A DNA stretch of 13,576 nucleotides from positions 1 through 13,576 of the forward strand of contig JASLDM010000099.1 of assembly GCA_030151565.1 (NCBI GenBank). Reading direction: 5' to 3'. How positions within the stretch are numbered: position 1 is the first letter of the stretch; every line of letters begins with the position of its first letter. The position numbers and the translations under genes were made by a program. Below the pieces are notes generated by a model. It was given only the letters and a program-made list of their open reading frames with translations, ran no database searches and had not been told where the DNA came from. Positions 1 through 8,383 of this stretch are shown here, piece after piece. The stretch comes from Flavobacterium sp. Its GTDB lineage: Bacteria > Bacteroidota > Bacteroidia > Flavobacteriales > Flavobacteriaceae.

Positions 1-2056
1 TTTCTATTTGATCAAAACGTTCCTCAGTAAACGTTTTCTCAATTTTATTGAATAACTCTTGAAGCTGTTGATCTGTGTTTTTCAAATCTCTAATTTGATT
101 AAACTTTAACTTCTTATGATTATTATCTACGTGAGTATAACTGTTTTGAGCAATAAAACTAATAGCCTTTATCATATCTTGCAGATAACCTAAAGTCAAA
201 ATATAGAACTTACTAGCCTCAACAGAAGTCTCATCTAAATTCTTAATAAAGAAATAAACATTTCCTTTAAGCTCATCAACTTCCTTCTCTAATTTCTTAA
301 GCTTACGTTTACTTGACTTTAACTTATTCAGCTCTTGGAGTCCAATACTATCGATAACACTTGTGTACAGTTCTTTTGAACGTGAGATTACATTTGCAAT
401 CTGAGCTGAACTTTCAGAAATCACACCTTGTATCGTTACGATATCAACTTTATCTAATTTAGATGTAACTTGTTCTTTTTCTTTTGTTTTCTTCTGATGT
501 GTACGCTTACTTCTGTATAGTAAAATTCCAACTAAAATCAATAAACCAACAACAGCAAAAACCTCACCTACCTTTAAGATATAAGCCGTAACAAATGCAG
601 CAATAAAAGCGACAATAGCCGTAACAAACCATCCGCCAATTACGTTAAAAACACCTGCTACTCTGTAAACTGCTGTATCACGATCCCAAGCTCTGTCCGC
701 AAATGAACTCCCCATAGCTACCATAAACGTAACATATGTAGTAGATAAAGGCAACTTCATAGAAGTACCTATAGAAATCAAAATACTAGCAACCATTAAA
801 TTTACCGAAGCACGAACCATATCAAATGCAGGTTCTTCTTCATTATTATTTTTCTTTTTAGGTTTCTCAGGCTTTTCAAAACGTCTATCCATTTTTACCT
901 GCAAACGATTTGGCAATAAATAGCTTAATAAAGACCCTATAAATACCGAAGTACGAACAATTATTTTCGACAAAACGTTTGGTGAAAACTTCTCCGCAGT
1001 GCTGCCTGTATCCTGTCGTGCCAAGTTCATCTCAGTTTCAATAACATTACGAGCTTTTTTAGAAGTCCATAAAGTATAAACCATTACCAAACCTGCAATC
1101 AATAAGAAATAGAAAGGAGCTACAACATTTTCTTCACCTAATTTATTCATCATATAAACATCTGGATGTGCGCCAGAAGCTGAGAAGAATTCATAAGATT
1201 GAAAAGCTGCAATAGGAACCCCAATAAAATTTACTAAATCGTTTCCAGCAAATGCCAAAGCCAAAGCAAATGTCCCTACAACGATAATCACTCGTAGAAT
1301 ATTTACTTTAAAACTCATCATAATTTGAGAAACAATCGTCCAGAAGACAAAACTACCTACAACAATTGTAGATTGATGATGATTGATCCAATAAACAGTT
1401 TCTTTACTTATAAAAGATGCACCTTTAAGCCCTTTTATTAAAATGAAAAAAGTAATTGCTGTAATTGCTAATCCTCCAAAAATTGCTCCAAAGTATTTAA
1501 TTTTATCCTCTACGTGAAAGGTAAAAATAAGTCTTGAAACGTATTGAATCAATGCTCCTAAAGTAAAAGATAGTAAAACTGAAAGCAGAATGCTGACAAC
1601 AATTTCGGTAGCTTTTTCTGTATTAATATATTCTGGAAGCGTTGACCATAATCCATCTTGAACAATAATCTTGTAGACAGCCAAACACACAGCTGCTCCA
1701 AGTAATTCAAAAACGATAGAAACCGTAGTAGATGTTGGCAATCCCATTGTGTTAAAGACATCTAAGAGCAAGACATCGGTAATCATAACGGCCAAGAAAA
1801 TAATCATGACATCGTTAAAACTAAACATGCTGGGGACAAAAATACCGCTTCGGGCAATTTCCATCATTCCACTGGAAAACATGGCTCCTATTAAAATTCC
1901 AAAAGTAGCGACTATCATAATAGTCTTAAAAGACACTGCTTTAGAACCAATCGCCGAGTTTAAAAAATTTGCGGCGTCGTTACTTACCCCAACTGTCAAA
2001 TCTATTACTGCTAAAATCGCTAAAGCGACGAGCATAACGATAAAAATTTGATCCAT
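1..2056 (-). CDS. PiT-family inorganic phosphate permease, C-terminal end cut by window edge
   Basis: Inner-membrane, ion-driven uptake of inorganic phosphate (family role). I translated the minus strand from the ATG at 2056; the frame stays open to base 2, about 685 residues, and the C-terminus lies outside the window. The first PiT signature GVSNDAANFLNSAIGSKA is at residues 23-40, followed by DVFNTMGLPTSTT (99-111). The second repeat carries GNDLVNFIGVP (from residue 271) and KLPLSTTYVTFM (around 434-445), then SSFADRAWDRD. The protein is hydrophobic up to about residue 513. A basic stretch (YRSKRTHQKK) follows, then at least 170 charged, helical, PhoU-like cytoplasmic residues. Typical PiT permeases are about 400-500 residues, so this is the long form with a regulatory-looking tail. 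It is divergent from the gene at 2208. The family call is secure; sodium versus proton coupling is not shown. Confidence 0.93.
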   Translation of the reverse strand, partial: MDQIFIVMLVALAILAVIDLTVGVSNDAANFLNSAIGSKAVSFKTIMIVATFGILIGAMFSSGMMEIARSGIFVPSMFSFNDVMIIFLAVMITDVLLLDVFNTMGLPTSTTVSIVFELLGAAVCLAVYKIIVQDGLWSTLPEYINTEKATEIVVSILLSVLLSFTLGALIQYVSRLIFTFHVEDKIKYFGAIFGGLAITAITFFILIKGLKGASFISKETVYWINHHQSTIVVGSFVFWTIVSQIMMSFKVNILRVIIVVGTFALALAFAGNDLVNFIGVPIAAFQSYEFFSASGAHPDVYMMNKLGEENVVAPFYFLLIAGLVMVYTLWTSKKARNVIETEMNLARQDTGSTAEKFSPNVLSKIIVRTSVFIGSLLSYLLPNRLQVKMDRRFEKPEKPKKKNNNEEEPAFDMVRASVNLMVASILISIGTSMKLPLSTTYVTFMVAMGSSFADRAWDRDTAVYRVAGVFNVIGGWFVTAIVAFIAAFVTAYILKVGEVFAVVGLLILVGILLYRSKRTHQKKTKEKEQVTSKLDKVDIVTIQGVISESSAQIANVISRSKELYTSVIDSIGLQELNKLKSSKRKLKKLEKEVDELKGNVYFFIKNLDETSVEASKFYILTLGYLQDMIKAISFIAQNSYTHVDNNHKKLKFNQIRDLKNTDQQLQELFNKIEKTFTEERFDQIE

Positions 2057-2070
2057 TTAATTAAATTTAT

Positions 2071-2087
2071 TTTGCACTGCAAATGTG
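2071..2087 (-). promoter_or_regulatory. Candidate promoter/operator of the phosphate permease gene
   Basis: A perfect 13-bp palindrome, TTTGCA-C-TGCAAA, lies at 2071-2083, 15 bases upstream of the permease ATG. On the minus strand it overlaps CACATTTG (2080-2087), which matches five of the six fixed bases of the Bacteroidota -7 element TAnnTTTG. No clear TTG -33 element is seen at the expected distance. Overlap of a palindrome with a -7 element would suit repressor control, but this is inference only. Confidence 0.3.
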
Positions 2088-2170
2088 CATTAACTTATTT
2101 AGTTTGATGTTAAGCGAATGTTATCAATCCTTTTTTTTATAATTTAGATCTATCCTCCAAGAGGTTTTAG

Positions 2171-2178
2171 TACTTTAG
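2171..2178 (+). promoter_or_regulatory. Weak -7 candidate for the DUF255 gene
   Basis: TACTTTAG matches five of the six fixed bases of TAnnTTTG and lies 29 bases before the ATG at 2208. No TTG is found about 20 bases upstream, so the assignment is tentative. Confidence 0.25.
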
Positions 2179-2207
2179 CACGACATCGAAAGACAAAAAT
2201 AAAAAAA

Positions 2208-4211
2208 ATGAACGAACTTCAATTTGAAACAAGTCCTTATTTACTCCAGCACGCCAATAATCCTATAAACTGGAAATCTTGGACCATTAAAAGTTTGGAA
2301 GAGGCCAAAAAAACACAAAAATTAATTGTAGTAAGTATTGGCTACGCCTCTTGCCATTGGTGTCACGTGATGGAAGAAGAGTCTTTTGAGGATAGCGAAG
2401 TTGCGTCGGTGATGAATAGTAATTTCATATCTATAAAAATAGATCGAGAAGAACGTCCCGATCTAGACTCTTTCTACATGAAAGCAGTACAACTGATGAC
2501 CAAACAAGGTGGATGGCCTCTAAATGTAGTTTGTTTGCCTGATGGCCGTCCGATTTGGGGTGGCACTTATTTTAAAAAAGAGGCTTGGTTAGACGCTTTG
2601 ACTCAATTAAACGAGCTGTATTCTAAATCACCCGAAAAAGTTTATGACTTTGCAGAAAAATTACATGAAGGCATTGAAATACTCAGCAAAGCCCCTAGCT
2701 CAGATAGCAATAATTCTTTTGATTTGGATTTATTACTAGATAAATGGAAACGAAGTTTCGACTGGGAATATGGAGGCTATAACAGAGCTCCTAAATTTAT
2801 GATGCCAACTAATTTATTATATCTTCAAAAACTCGGAGTGGCAAGTGAAGATACGAGTTTATTGGATTATGTCGACTTAACACTCACACGAATGGCTTGG
2901 GGAGGTTTATTCGATACAGTTGCTGGTGGCTTCTCCAGATATTCAGTAGATGTAAAATGGCATATTCCTCATTTTGAAAAAATGCTTTACGACAATGCAC
3001 AACTACTTAGTGTTTATTCCAATGCTTATAAAAGAACGCAAAACCCTCTCTACAAAAACGTTATAGAAAAAACAATCCACTTTATAGATTCGCATTGGAG
3101 CAATCAAGAAGGCGGTTATTTTTCAGCTTATGATGCTGACAGTTTAAATTCTAAAAACGAATTAGAAGAAGGTGCTTTTTACACTTGGTCCATTCCACAG
3201 TTAAAAGAAATTATACCTGAAACGGACTTCTCTTTATTTGTTGAAGTTTACAACATCAATACTTTTGGTTATTGGGAAAACAATCAATACGTACTCATAC
3301 AATCAATTCCGTTGCATAAAATTGCTGCAAAGCATAATTTAACAACAGAAAATTTACAAACAAAAAAAACAAAGTGGGAAAAAACACTTTATAATGAGCG
3401 TGCAAAACGTAGTGAACCTAGATTGGATAATAAAACACTTACTGCATGGAATTCCTTGTTAATTATTGGTCTTGTAGATTCCTATATGGCGTTACAAAAT
3501 GAAGAATACCTCGATAAGGCCAAAACTATTTCCTCTTTTATAGAAACCAAACTTTGGAACGAAACCGAAGGTTTGTTTCATACTTACAACAAAGGAACAG
3601 CGACAATTTCTGGATTCTTAGACGATTATGCCTTTTATATTTCCTCCCTACTCTCATTATATGAAACTACATTAGAAGAGTCCTATTTAACAAAAGCAAA
3701 AAACCTGACCGACTGGACATTGGATCATTTCCTAGACGATCACCAAGGTTTTTTTAAATACAACAGTCAAGAAGATGCCGTTTTTATAGCGTCAATAGAA
3801 ACCGAAGACAATGTAATCCCTTCTTCTAATGCTTTTATGGCTCATAATCTATACAAGTTAGGAATTCTCTATGAACACAGCTACTATACCAAACTAGCGA
3901 CAAACATGCTTTCTCAAGTCCTAAATCAGATTGATTACGCATCAGCTTATTCACATTGGCTTTTACTTCATTTATATTCAAATGAACCCGCTGAATTAAG
4001 TATTATAGGTAAAAATGCTCATGAATTAATAAAAGAGTTACAATCGAAGTTTGTAGCAAAAACAATGATTTGGGCTAGCACAAATGAAAGTCAGATCCCT
4101 TATTTTAAACACAAGCATCCAACAAAAGAAACTATGTATTATTTTTGCCAAGGCAAAACGTGCCTTGCACCTAATAAAAAAACAGATTTTTTGAAAAACA
4201 CTTTGTTATAA
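2208..4211 (+). CDS. Thioredoxin-domain protein of the DUF255 / YyaL / SSP411 (SPATA20) family
   Basis: Cytoplasmic two-domain protein with no signal peptide. The N-terminal domain is thioredoxin-like: the family opening SPYLLQHANNPINW (9-22), the redox-type motif CHWCHVM with C49 and C52, DREERPD (79-85), GGWP (101-104) and GGTYF (118-122). The rest resembles an (alpha/alpha)6 barrel related to six-hairpin glycosidases and epimerases: GGYNRAPKF (189-197), HIPHFEKMLYDN (252-263), FSAYDADS (305-312), EEGAFYTW (320-327), LTAWN (411-415), FLDDYA (470-475). The C-terminus has the family's CxGxxC-type ending (C647, C652). At 667 residues it is full length. Its biochemical activity is not established; a sugar-related or redox role is only suggested by the folds. 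The ATG at 2208 fits the family N-terminus and has an A-rich leader. It is followed after 4 bases by the MscS gene, so the two are probably cotranscribed. Confidence 0.93.
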   Translation: MNELQFETSPYLLQHANNPINWKSWTIKSLEEAKKTQKLIVVSIGYASCHWCHVMEEESFEDSEVASVMNSNFISIKIDREERPDLDSFYMKAVQLMTKQGGWPLNVVCLPDGRPIWGGTYFKKEAWLDALTQLNELYSKSPEKVYDFAEKLHEGIEILSKAPSSDSNNSFDLDLLLDKWKRSFDWEYGGYNRAPKFMMPTNLLYLQKLGVASEDTSLLDYVDLTLTRMAWGGLFDTVAGGFSRYSVDVKWHIPHFEKMLYDNAQLLSVYSNAYKRTQNPLYKNVIEKTIHFIDSHWSNQEGGYFSAYDADSLNSKNELEEGAFYTWSIPQLKEIIPETDFSLFVEVYNINTFGYWENNQYVLIQSIPLHKIAAKHNLTTENLQTKKTKWEKTLYNERAKRSEPRLDNKTLTAWNSLLIIGLVDSYMALQNEEYLDKAKTISSFIETKLWNETEGLFHTYNKGTATISGFLDDYAFYISSLLSLYETTLEESYLTKAKNLTDWTLDHFLDDHQGFFKYNSQEDAVFIASIETEDNVIPSSNAFMAHNLYKLGILYEHSYYTKLATNMLSQVLNQIDYASAYSHWLLLHLYSNEPAELSIIGKNAHELIKELQSKFVAKTMIWASTNESQIPYFKHKHPTKETMYYFCQGKTCLAPNKKTDFLKNTLL

Positions 4212-4215
4212 CACT

Positions 4216-4983
4216 ATGAGTAAACTAGATCAACTTTTAAGTCATTATTTAGAAAGTATAATAGACTACCTACCGAATGTAGTTTCTGCACTATTTATAC
4301 TGATAATTGGACTTTGGATAATTAAAAGTCTAGAAAAAATCACCGAACGCATTTTCTTAAAAAAACGTATTGACCCAACTTTCATTAGTTTTCTTTTGGA
4401 TGTAATCATATGGGGATTACGCGTTTTACTTTTTATTACCATTGCTTCGAAATTAGGGATACAAACAACTTCTTTCATAGCCATTTTGGGAGCAATGAGT
4501 TTAGCTATTGGATTATCCTTACAAGGCTCATTAGCGAATTTCGCTGGTGGAGTTTTAATTATTTTATTTAAGCCTTTCCGAATTGGCGACGTAATTGAAG
4601 CCCAAGGTGAATCTGGAAGAGTAGCTGATATTCATATTTTTTCAACAAAGATCGTTAACTATCAAAATCAGGTCATTTACATTCCAAATGGTATTTTATC
4701 TAATGGTAAAGTAAAAAACTTCTCACAAAATGAGCTTCGAAAAACAGAAATAAACATCCAAACACCAATTGCCAAAAACACAAATGACTTCATCAGCAAG
4801 TTACTACTTGAATTAGAAGCAAATGAAATGATACTAAAACAGCCTAAACCACGTGTTTTAATACGAGAGGTTTTAGATACCAAAATCACATATACCGTTT
4901 TGGCTTGGATAGAAAATGGAAATTATTCAGAAGTAAGCTCTTTCATTCTTCAAAAGGGAAAAGAAATAAGCAATAACTTATAA
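4216..4983 (+). CDS. MscS-type small-conductance mechanosensitive ion channel
   Basis: Inner-membrane channel that opens under membrane tension and releases solutes on hypo-osmotic shock (family role). At 255 residues it is the compact MscS type: helices near 21-37, 58-80 and 83-115, the last being the pore-lining TM3 rich in Gly, Ala and Ser (GAMSLAIGLSLQGSLANFAG, 92-111). The beta-domain follows with FKPFRIGDVIE (118-128), G133 to V136, and IPNGILSNGKVKNFS (156-170), all classic for the family. The C-terminal cytoplasmic domain is short and ends at residue 255. It starts 4 bases after the DUF255 stop and so is probably translationally coupled to it. Its stop is separated by a single base from the convergent tsaB stop. 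Confidence 0.95.
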   Translation: MSKLDQLLSHYLESIIDYLPNVVSALFILIIGLWIIKSLEKITERIFLKKRIDPTFISFLLDVIIWGLRVLLFITIASKLGIQTTSFIAILGAMSLAIGLSLQGSLANFAGGVLIILFKPFRIGDVIEAQGESGRVADIHIFSTKIVNYQNQVIYIPNGILSNGKVKNFSQNELRKTEINIQTPIAKNTNDFISKLLLELEANEMILKQPKPRVLIREVLDTKITYTVLAWIENGNYSEVSSFILQKGKEISNNL

Positions 4984-4984
4984 A

Positions 4985-5656
4985 TCAACTCTTCTTTGTA
5001 AGCAACACAAAATCTTTTAAATAAAAAGGCTCAAAATAAGCGACATCTACGAAGTCGCTTTTTTCGTATTTAGCAAATGCCATTACGGCCATTTCTCTTG
5101 CGGAAGGAAATACATTTTCATCGTGAAATACCAATGACTTTCCTTTTATCACATCTTTACATTTAGATGCTCCATCTCCTAAAAAATGTATTGTATCTTT
5201 TTCATTAGAAACAAATGAATCGGACTCAACAACCAATGCTTTTACGGGCTCCAACAATTGATAAGAAGCATCATAAACAGCTGTAAAAACTTCCATTCTT
5301 CGAGCATCTATCATCGGGATAATTATTCCTGATTCAATTTTAATTTGACGGGCTAAAACTTCTAATGTATCTAATGCAATCATTGGAAGATCTAATGCAT
5401 AACACAAACCCTTAACCGATGAAACTCCGATTCGCAAACCCGTATACGACCCTGGTCCTTGACTAATGGCAACTGCTTTTAAATCTTGGAACGTTTTTCC
5501 TTTTTCTCTCAATAATGCTTCAATAAAGACATGAAGCTTTTCTGCATGAGAAAAATTTGCTTCTGCAATCTCTTGCAACGCAATAACATTTCCGCCTTCA
5601 GACAAAGACACTGAACAGTTTTTTGTAGCTGTTTCTATACTTAAAATCAAACTCAT
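4985..5656 (-). CDS. tsaB: tRNA threonylcarbamoyladenosine biosynthesis protein TsaB (YeaZ)
   Basis: Part of the TsaB-TsaD-TsaE complex that transfers threonylcarbamoyl to A37 of ANN-decoding tRNAs (t6A). TsaB is the inactive TsaD-like ASKHA-fold partner that dimerises with TsaD. Visible marks are ILSIETATKNCSVSL near the N-terminus (4-18), SHAEKL (36-41), the hallmark ISQGPGSYTGLRIGVSS (64-80) and PMIDARRMEVF (114-124). The length of 223 residues is normal for the family. The start lies one base after the stop of the adaptor gene (TAAAATG junction), so translation is probably coupled to the efflux genes upstream. The 3' end carries, antisense, the terminator of the convergent mscS unit. No dedicated promoter is evident. 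Confidence 0.95.
   Translation of the reverse strand: MSLILSIETATKNCSVSLSEGGNVIALQEIAEANFSHAEKLHVFIEALLREKGKTFQDLKAVAISQGPGSYTGLRIGVSSVKGLCYALDLPMIALDTLEVLARQIKIESGIIIPMIDARRMEVFTAVYDASYQLLEPVKALVVESDSFVSNEKDTIHFLGDGASKCKDVIKGKSLVFHDENVFPSAREMAVMAFAKYEKSDFVDVAYFEPFYLKDFVLLTKKS
5038..5064 (+). terminator. Intrinsic terminator of the DUF255-mscS unit, inside the tsaB 3' end
   Basis: AAGCGAC at 5038-5044 and GTCGCTT at 5054-5060 form a perfect 7-bp stem with a 9-base loop, followed directly on the plus strand by a T run ending at 5064. It begins 54 bases after the mscS stop and lies entirely within the tsaB coding region on the opposite strand. The reverse direction has only a weak T-rich tail (TATTTT). 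Confidence 0.7.
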
Positions 5657-5657
5657 T

Positions 5658-6902
5658 TTACTTTATTTCTATAGTCACTTTATCTCCTTGATTCAATGTT
5701 TTATTCACCAAAGAATAAGGTCCAATAATTATTTTATCCTTAGCCGTTAATCCTTCTACAACTTCAATATATTGATCGTCTTGAATACCCGTTTTTACAA
5801 ATTTCAAAACAGCTTTTTCACCTTGCATCACAAAAACAGCCTCTTGTAATTTTTCTTTCTGATTCTCTCCAGCTAAAGTATCAACTGCTGAACGCAACAC
5901 AATAGCGCTTATTGGCACTACAAAAGCTTCTTTTATAGTTTGTGTTTGAATGTCAACAGTTGCTGTCATTCCAGGTCTAAATGGAGAATAATCATCGGAT
6001 TTACCTTCCAATAAATCCAAATAAGACTCTTTTAAAATCCTTACTTTTACTTTAAAATTAGTTACCTGATCTGCCGTTAACGTATTACTTGCTGAATTAG
6101 AAATACTAGTTACGATTCCTTTAAATTCTTTTTTCAAATAAGCATCAACTTCTATTTTAGCTTCATTTCCTATTTTAACTTTTACGATATCATTTTCATT
6201 CACATCTACTTCAACCTCCATATTATTTAAATTCGCAACACGAAGTAGCTCGGTACCAGTCATCTGTTGCGTTCCCAAAACCCGTTCTCCTAGTTCAACA
6301 TCTAACCTAGAAATCGTACCATCAACTGGAGCATAAATTGTAGTTCTATTTAAATTATCTTTTGATTCAGTAACAGAAGCTTGAGCACTTTGAACATTGT
6401 AATATGCAGAATTACGCATTGCTTGAGCAACTTCATAAGCTGAAACTACTTTATCCCATTCCGACCCTGAAATAACCCCTTTATCAAATAATTTTTTATT
6501 GCGGTCAAATGTTGCTTTCGCTTCTTTAAGCTGAGCCTCAGCTTGATTTAATCCCGCTTTACTATTCGATAAAGTTGCCACCATACGATCAACTCCAGAT
6601 TCATATAAATCTGGATTTATCTTTACTAATAAATCCCCTTTACGAACCAGCTGCCCTTCTTTGATTGGCAAATTTATAATTTCTCCAGATACTTCAGAAG
6701 ATATTTTCACTTCAACTTCAGGCTGTATTTTTCCAGTTGCAGAAACCGTTTGCATAATAGTTTGTTGTCTCAATTCTTCCACTGAAACCATAGATACAGA
6801 TTCCGTTTTACCAAAAATGCCTTTCTTATATAATAACCCTGTGGCAATTAAAACAATTACACCAATTGCCAAAATCCATTTTGTCTTCTTTTTCATAAAC
6901 AT
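5658..6902 (-). CDS. Periplasmic adaptor (membrane fusion) protein of an efflux system, HlyD/MacA/AcrA type
   Basis: Bridges an inner-membrane pump to a TolC-type duct. A short cytoplasmic N-terminus and one membrane anchor (about 9-26) precede the two halves of a lipoyl/biotinyl-like domain: VKISSEVSGEIINLPIKEG (65-83) and APVDGTISRLDVELGERV (191-208). The helical hairpin between them (about 100-185) is rich in Ala, Gln, Lys and Glu. A beta-barrel region follows, with RPGMTATVDIQT as the usual marker, then a membrane-proximal domain. There is no lipobox cysteine, so it is anchored by the N-terminal helix. Domain order resembles MacA-like adaptors of ABC exporters as well as RND adaptors; the sequence alone does not decide. 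The first ATG overlaps the tolC stop as TAATG at 6902; a second in-frame ATG at 6896 is equally possible. Confidence 0.92.
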   Translation of the reverse strand: MFMKKKTKWILAIGVIVLIATGLLYKKGIFGKTESVSMVSVEELRQQTIMQTVSATGKIQPEVEVKISSEVSGEIINLPIKEGQLVRKGDLLVKINPDLYESGVDRMVATLSNSKAGLNQAEAQLKEAKATFDRNKKLFDKGVISGSEWDKVVSAYEVAQAMRNSAYYNVQSAQASVTESKDNLNRTTIYAPVDGTISRLDVELGERVLGTQQMTGTELLRVANLNNMEVEVDVNENDIVKVKIGNEAKIEVDAYLKKEFKGIVTSISNSASNTLTADQVTNFKVKVRILKESYLDLLEGKSDDYSPFRPGMTATVDIQTQTIKEAFVVPISAIVLRSAVDTLAGENQKEKLQEAVFVMQGEKAVLKFVKTGIQDDQYIEVVEGLTAKDKIIIGPYSLVNKTLNQGDKVTIEIK

Positions 6903-8344
6903 TAATTTTCAAAAAGGGGAATTCCAAAATAATACTCTAATATTTTAGTTTTAAAAACATAATCATATTTCGCCTTAAGTAAGTCCGAAGCTGCTGTTAC
7001 ATGAAGCGTTTCTGCTTGATTATAATCAAACACATTCATCAATCCTACTTCATATCGGGCTTTAGCATATTCCAAAGCCAGCGAACGGGCTGTTAAGGTT
7101 ACTTTGGCAGCTTCATATGATTTTAATGCACTTTTGGTATCAGCATACGCTGTATACACAAGCTGTTCTAATTTAAGCTCGGCAGCTTCTTGCTCCAAAG
7201 CAGCACGTTTAACTTCTAATCGATTTAACTTCACGTTATTTCGTACAGAAAAACCATTAAAAATTGGAATAGTAAGTCCTAACCCAAAACTCTGACCTTT
7301 ATTAGCATCAAACTGATTCAACATCGATTCTGGTCCAGATATAATTGGAACCAAATTGGGCTGAACAACAGCTTGATTAGTCCCTTCTACTTGTCCAATC
7401 ATTTTAGTTGGATTAGCTGAATCAATGGTCATCCCAGATATACGATCCATATAAGCTGCACGTGTAGCAAAACTATAAAAAGCTCTAAGTTGCGGTAAAA
7501 ACTGTGCTTTTGAAATTTTCAAATCACGATCAGCCATACCAATACGTGTTTGAGCTATTTTTAAGTCTATTTGAGTCTCTTTTGCTCGTCGAACAACTTC
7601 TAATGCAGACTCTAATAAAACAGCGCTTAAATCAACTTCTATTTCGCTATCAGAAATTTCAAACTTATCATAGTTGCGAAGCTGTAATAATTGAGCCAAT
7701 GCTAATTTAGATAGTTCTAAAGCATTTTCAGAACTGATGACTTGCTGCTCTACTTGTGAAACTGCCGCTTGAACATCCAATAAGTCACCTGCTGGTACAA
7801 TACCCGCTTGAACTAACTCTTTGGCTCGTTGCTCTTGTTTCTTTTTTTCAATGGATTGCGCTTGGTTTGTCTTTAACAACTCCTGATTGAAAACAATTTG
7901 CAAATATGCGTTTACAACATTTAAGGAAATGTCTTCCTTCATTTTTTGTGCTTGATATCGAGCAGCGATTTCAGATAATCTTGCTTTAGCTAATTGATGC
8001 TGATATTGCAATCCTTTAAAAAGATCTATTCCTACATCCACACCCGCTGCCGTAAACTGAGTAGTTTGATTTTCTAATAAACCTGTTGTAATATTTTGAT
8101 TCAAACCCAAAGTCCATGAATGACTTGCACTTCCATTTACACTGGGAAGAAAATTACCAAATGCAATTTGCTTACCTATATTTGCGCGCTCTTCTTCAAT
8201 AGCTTGCTTCTGCACATCAATATTATGTTCTAAAGCATAACTCACACACTCTTCCAAAGTCCACATATGCTCTTGTCCAAAGCTAGAAAACCCAAAAAGA
8301 AAAAATCCAAAAAGGCTGACATTTTTAAAATTACAAAACTTCAT
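6902..8344 (-). CDS. TolC-family outer-membrane efflux protein
   Basis: Outer-membrane channel and periplasmic tunnel of a tripartite exporter or type I secretion system. The N-terminus is a signal peptide with a Phe-rich hydrophobic core, probably cleaved after SFG at residue 23. The mature protein begins with the typical WTLEECVSYALEHN (28-41). Two outer-membrane-efflux repeats follow, rich in long amphipathic helices; the second contains GLGLTIPIFNGFSVRNNVK, the usual beta-strand entry motif. The C-terminal part keeps YEVGLMNVFDYNQAE and ends YYFGIPLFEN. The length of 480 residues is normal for Bacteroidota members. It is the first gene of a unit with the adaptor (1-base overlap) and tsaB. 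Substrate cannot be predicted. Confidence 0.94.
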   Translation of the reverse strand: MKFCNFKNVSLFGFFLFGFSSFGQEHMWTLEECVSYALEHNIDVQKQAIEEERANIGKQIAFGNFLPSVNGSASHSWTLGLNQNITTGLLENQTTQFTAAGVDVGIDLFKGLQYQHQLAKARLSEIAARYQAQKMKEDISLNVVNAYLQIVFNQELLKTNQAQSIEKKKQEQRAKELVQAGIVPAGDLLDVQAAVSQVEQQVISSENALELSKLALAQLLQLRNYDKFEISDSEIEVDLSAVLLESALEVVRRAKETQIDLKIAQTRIGMADRDLKISKAQFLPQLRAFYSFATRAAYMDRISGMTIDSANPTKMIGQVEGTNQAVVQPNLVPIISGPESMLNQFDANKGQSFGLGLTIPIFNGFSVRNNVKLNRLEVKRAALEQEAAELKLEQLVYTAYADTKSALKSYEAAKVTLTARSLALEYAKARYEVGLMNVFDYNQAETLHVTAASDLLKAKYDYVFKTKILEYYFGIPLFEN

Positions 8345-8383
8345 ATTCTTCGTTTTATACCTAATAAGACGCTAAGAAATAGC

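Larger units (their letters stand above)
2057..2207. other. Divergent intergenic region
   Basis: These 151 bases separate the two divergent starts at 2056 (minus) and 2208 (plus). I see no ORF of useful size, no RNA gene and no terminator. The plus-strand leader just before 2208 is A-rich, as is usual for Bacteroidota translation starts. The promoters of both flanking genes must lie here. Confidence 0.7.

Noticed and set aside
1558..2051. Open frames on both strands inside the first 2 kb (67 aa minus, 100 aa plus)
   Set aside because: They lie within the PiT permease frame, which carries clear family signatures; the competing products have no recognisable features.
6661..6948. 95-aa plus-strand frame over the adaptor/tolC junction
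   Set aside because: It is antisense to the well-supported adaptor N-terminus and resembles no family.
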